This document shows positions 5,492 through 5,964 of a DNA stretch of 5,964 bases, piece after piece. The position numbers and the translations under genes were made by a program. Within the stretch, counting starts at the first letter, position 1. Every line of letters starts with the position of its first letter. Source of the stretch: an uncultured Eubacteriales bacterium. GTDB lineage: Bacteria > Bacillota > Clostridia > Oscillospirales > CAG-272. Where the stretch lies: contig ONVJ01000131.1 of NCBI GenBank assembly GCA_900321265.1, positions 1-5,964 on the forward strand, in the 5' to 3' direction. Under the pieces are notes generated by a model. The model was given only the letters and a program-made list of their open reading frames with translations. It did not search any database and was not told the DNA's origin.

Positions 5492-5591
5492 GAATCGTCC
5501 GGCTGTGTAAACGGCAACATCCGCAGCTGACTGTCGTGAAGCGATTGTCAGATGTACGCTTCTCAGAAACATACTGACGGATGAACGATTC
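5492..5591 (+). ncRNA. Candidate structured leader RNA (riboswitch-like) upstream of the alcohol dehydrogenase
   Basis: The region starts about 14 nt into the predicted transcript and can fold as a closed, nested structure. The outer helix is GAATCGT (5492-5498) with ACGATTC (5585-5591), 7 perfect pairs. A small hairpin pairs 5502-5505 with 5512-5515 (one G-U) around loop TGTAAA. An inner helix pairs CATCCG (5518-5523) with CGGATG (5578-5583), then after a bulged A5577 CAG (5524-5526) with CTG (5574-5576). Inside it, CTGAC (5527-5531) pairs with GTCAG (5547-5551), and GAAGCG in that loop (5538-5543) pairs with CGCTTC outside it (5557-5562), which would make an H-type pseudoknot. It matches no riboswitch class I can recall. 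The helices are seen in the sequence; a ligand or switching role is inference, and folding was not computed. Confidence 0.5.
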
Positions 5592-5620
5592 ACAGGAAAT
5601 ATACAGATTCTTTTTAACCA

Positions 5621-5664
5621 CCGGACTGAGCTGGAACGAGCCCGATCGGCATTCAGCGGTCCGG
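5621..5664 (+). promoter_or_regulatory. Second leader hairpin, possible expression platform
   Basis: CCGGAC (5621-5626) pairs with GTCCGG (5659-5664); after a 3/1 internal loop GCTG (5630-5633) pairs with CAGC (5654-5657), and GCC (5640-5642) may pair with GGC (5648-5650). A run of six T follows at 5678-5683, but 14 nt after the stem, which is too far for a standard intrinsic terminator. An alternative shorter stem (AGCTG 5629-5633 with CAGCT 5667-5671) would sit closer to the T-run. Confidence 0.45.
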
Positions 5665-5709
5665 ATCAGCTTCTGTCTTTTTTCGATCATGAATAATCAG
5701 TTTTGAACT

Positions 5710-5714
5710 GGAGG
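5710..5714 (+). promoter_or_regulatory. Strong ribosome binding site of the dehydrogenase gene
   Basis: GGAGG lies 7 bases before the ATG at 5722, which fixes the start codon. It is the best SD site in the window. No complementary CCTCC occurs in the leader, so direct SD masking by a perfect anti-SD is not evident. Confidence 0.85.
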
Positions 5715-5721
5715 TTTTTGC

Positions 5722-5964
5722 ATGTTGTTTTACACGCCGGTAAAGCTATATACAGGCGAGGGATGCCTCGCCGAGCACGGAGGGGAGATCGCGAATTACG
5801 GAAAGCGTTTCCTTATCCTTACCGGACGTTCGTCGGCTTCGAGATCGGGCGCGCTTCAGTGCCTGTTGTCTGCTCTGGGCTCCTTCGGAGGCGAATATCT
5901 GCTTTATGACAGGATCGGAGCCAATCCGCCGGTGTCAGCCTGCGCCGAAGCCGGAAGGGCGGGA
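5722..5964 (+). CDS. Iron-containing alcohol dehydrogenase family protein, N-terminal 81 residues
   Basis: This is the start of a group III, metal-dependent, NAD(P)-linked alcohol dehydrogenase; the gene leaves at the right edge. Such enzymes interconvert alcohols and aldehydes or ketones in the cytoplasm, often in fermentation. The opening FYTPVKLYTGEGCLAEHGGEIANYGKR (residues 3-29 in pieces) matches the family's FxxPTxIxFGxGxxxxLxxxxxxxGKR. KRFLILTGRSSASRSG (about 28-43) is the dinucleotide-binding strand and loop, and the NPP at 68-70 matches the usual PNPT region. The metal-binding His/Asp residues lie beyond the edge, so activity and substrate cannot be judged. Family relatives such as glycerol dehydrogenase share the fold and are not fully excluded. 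It has its own strong promoter, a long structured leader and a strong SD site, and is divergent from coaE. Confidence 0.88.
   Translation, partial: MLFYTPVKLYTGEGCLAEHGGEIANYGKRFLILTGRSSASRSGALQCLLSALGSFGGEYLLYDRIGANPPVSACAEAGRAG

Larger units (their letters stand above)
5240..5721. other. Divergent intergenic regulatory region (482 bases)
   Basis: This gene-free stretch separates coaE (minus) from the alcohol dehydrogenase gene (plus). The part from about 5260 to 5475 is much more AT-rich than the coding DNA and holds both promoters and several inverted repeats. The part from about 5480 to 5700 is GC-balanced, folds well, and would be the untranslated leader of the dehydrogenase mRNA. Small minus-strand reading frames within it (60-72 codons) show no recognisable protein features. 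Individual elements are listed separately. Confidence 0.85.

Noticed and set aside
5621..5683. Leader hairpin plus T6 as a standard intrinsic terminator
   Set aside because: The T-run begins 14 nt after the main stem, too far for a canonical terminator; kept only as a possible expression platform.
5411..5690. Two minus-strand frames (60 and 72 codons) in the divergent intergenic region
   Set aside because: No SD site, no family resemblance, and they overlap the plus-strand promoter and folded leader, which explain the region better.
5478..5721. T-box, TPP, SAM, purine, lysine, cobalamin or fluoride leader
   Set aside because: None of the conserved cores I know for these classes (for example the T-box AGGGTGG element or the TPP CTGAGA) is present.

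Overview
The window looks like chromosomal DNA of a moderately GC-rich Firmicute, most likely an uncultured gut or rumen member of the Clostridia (Oscillospiraceae-like). The clues are Shine-Dalgarno sites of the Gram-positive type, two near-consensus sigma-A promoters, a Clostridia-style coaE followed by a membrane-anchored SLT-fold gene, and a ParC-like topoisomerase with the NPHGDAAIYD motif. The taxonomic placement is inference from protein style only.

Positions 1-5239 hold one tightly packed minus-strand gene row. In transcription order it is coaE (dephospho-CoA kinase), a small membrane-anchored SLT-like protein, an M18 metallo-aminopeptidase, prfA (release factor 1), a Sua5-type threonylcarbamoyl-AMP synthase, and the 5' end of a ParC/GyrA-like topoisomerase subunit that runs off the left edge. 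The first five genes are 5 to 37 bases apart, so they probably form one operon. A 94-base gap before the topoisomerase gene contains an intrinsic terminator that is oriented the wrong way (plus strand). The genes are housekeeping: CoA synthesis, cell-wall-type fold, peptide turnover, translation termination, tRNA t6A modification and DNA topology.

Positions 5240-5721 are a 482-base divergent intergenic region and the richest non-coding part of the window. A minus-strand promoter (GTTCAA/ATTATA on the plus strand, 17-base spacer) serves coaE. A perfect-consensus plus-strand promoter (TTGACA-17-TATAAT) serves an iron-containing alcohol dehydrogenase that starts at 5722 and leaves at the right edge. 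Perfect inverted repeats sit in or on both promoters, and an 18-base perfect AT-only palindrome lies between them. The alcohol dehydrogenase mRNA would carry a leader of about 240 nt. Its first 100 nt can fold into a closed three-way-junction-like structure holding a possible H-type pseudoknot, followed by a second hairpin that shares a competing hexamer. I do not recognise this as a known riboswitch class.

Two housekeeping proteins depart from their families at functional residues. The release factor 1 has Lys and Gln at two positions that normally contact the third stop-codon base. The SLT-like protein has Val in place of the catalytic Glu. Nothing in the window indicates a phage, transposon, CRISPR array or defence system.
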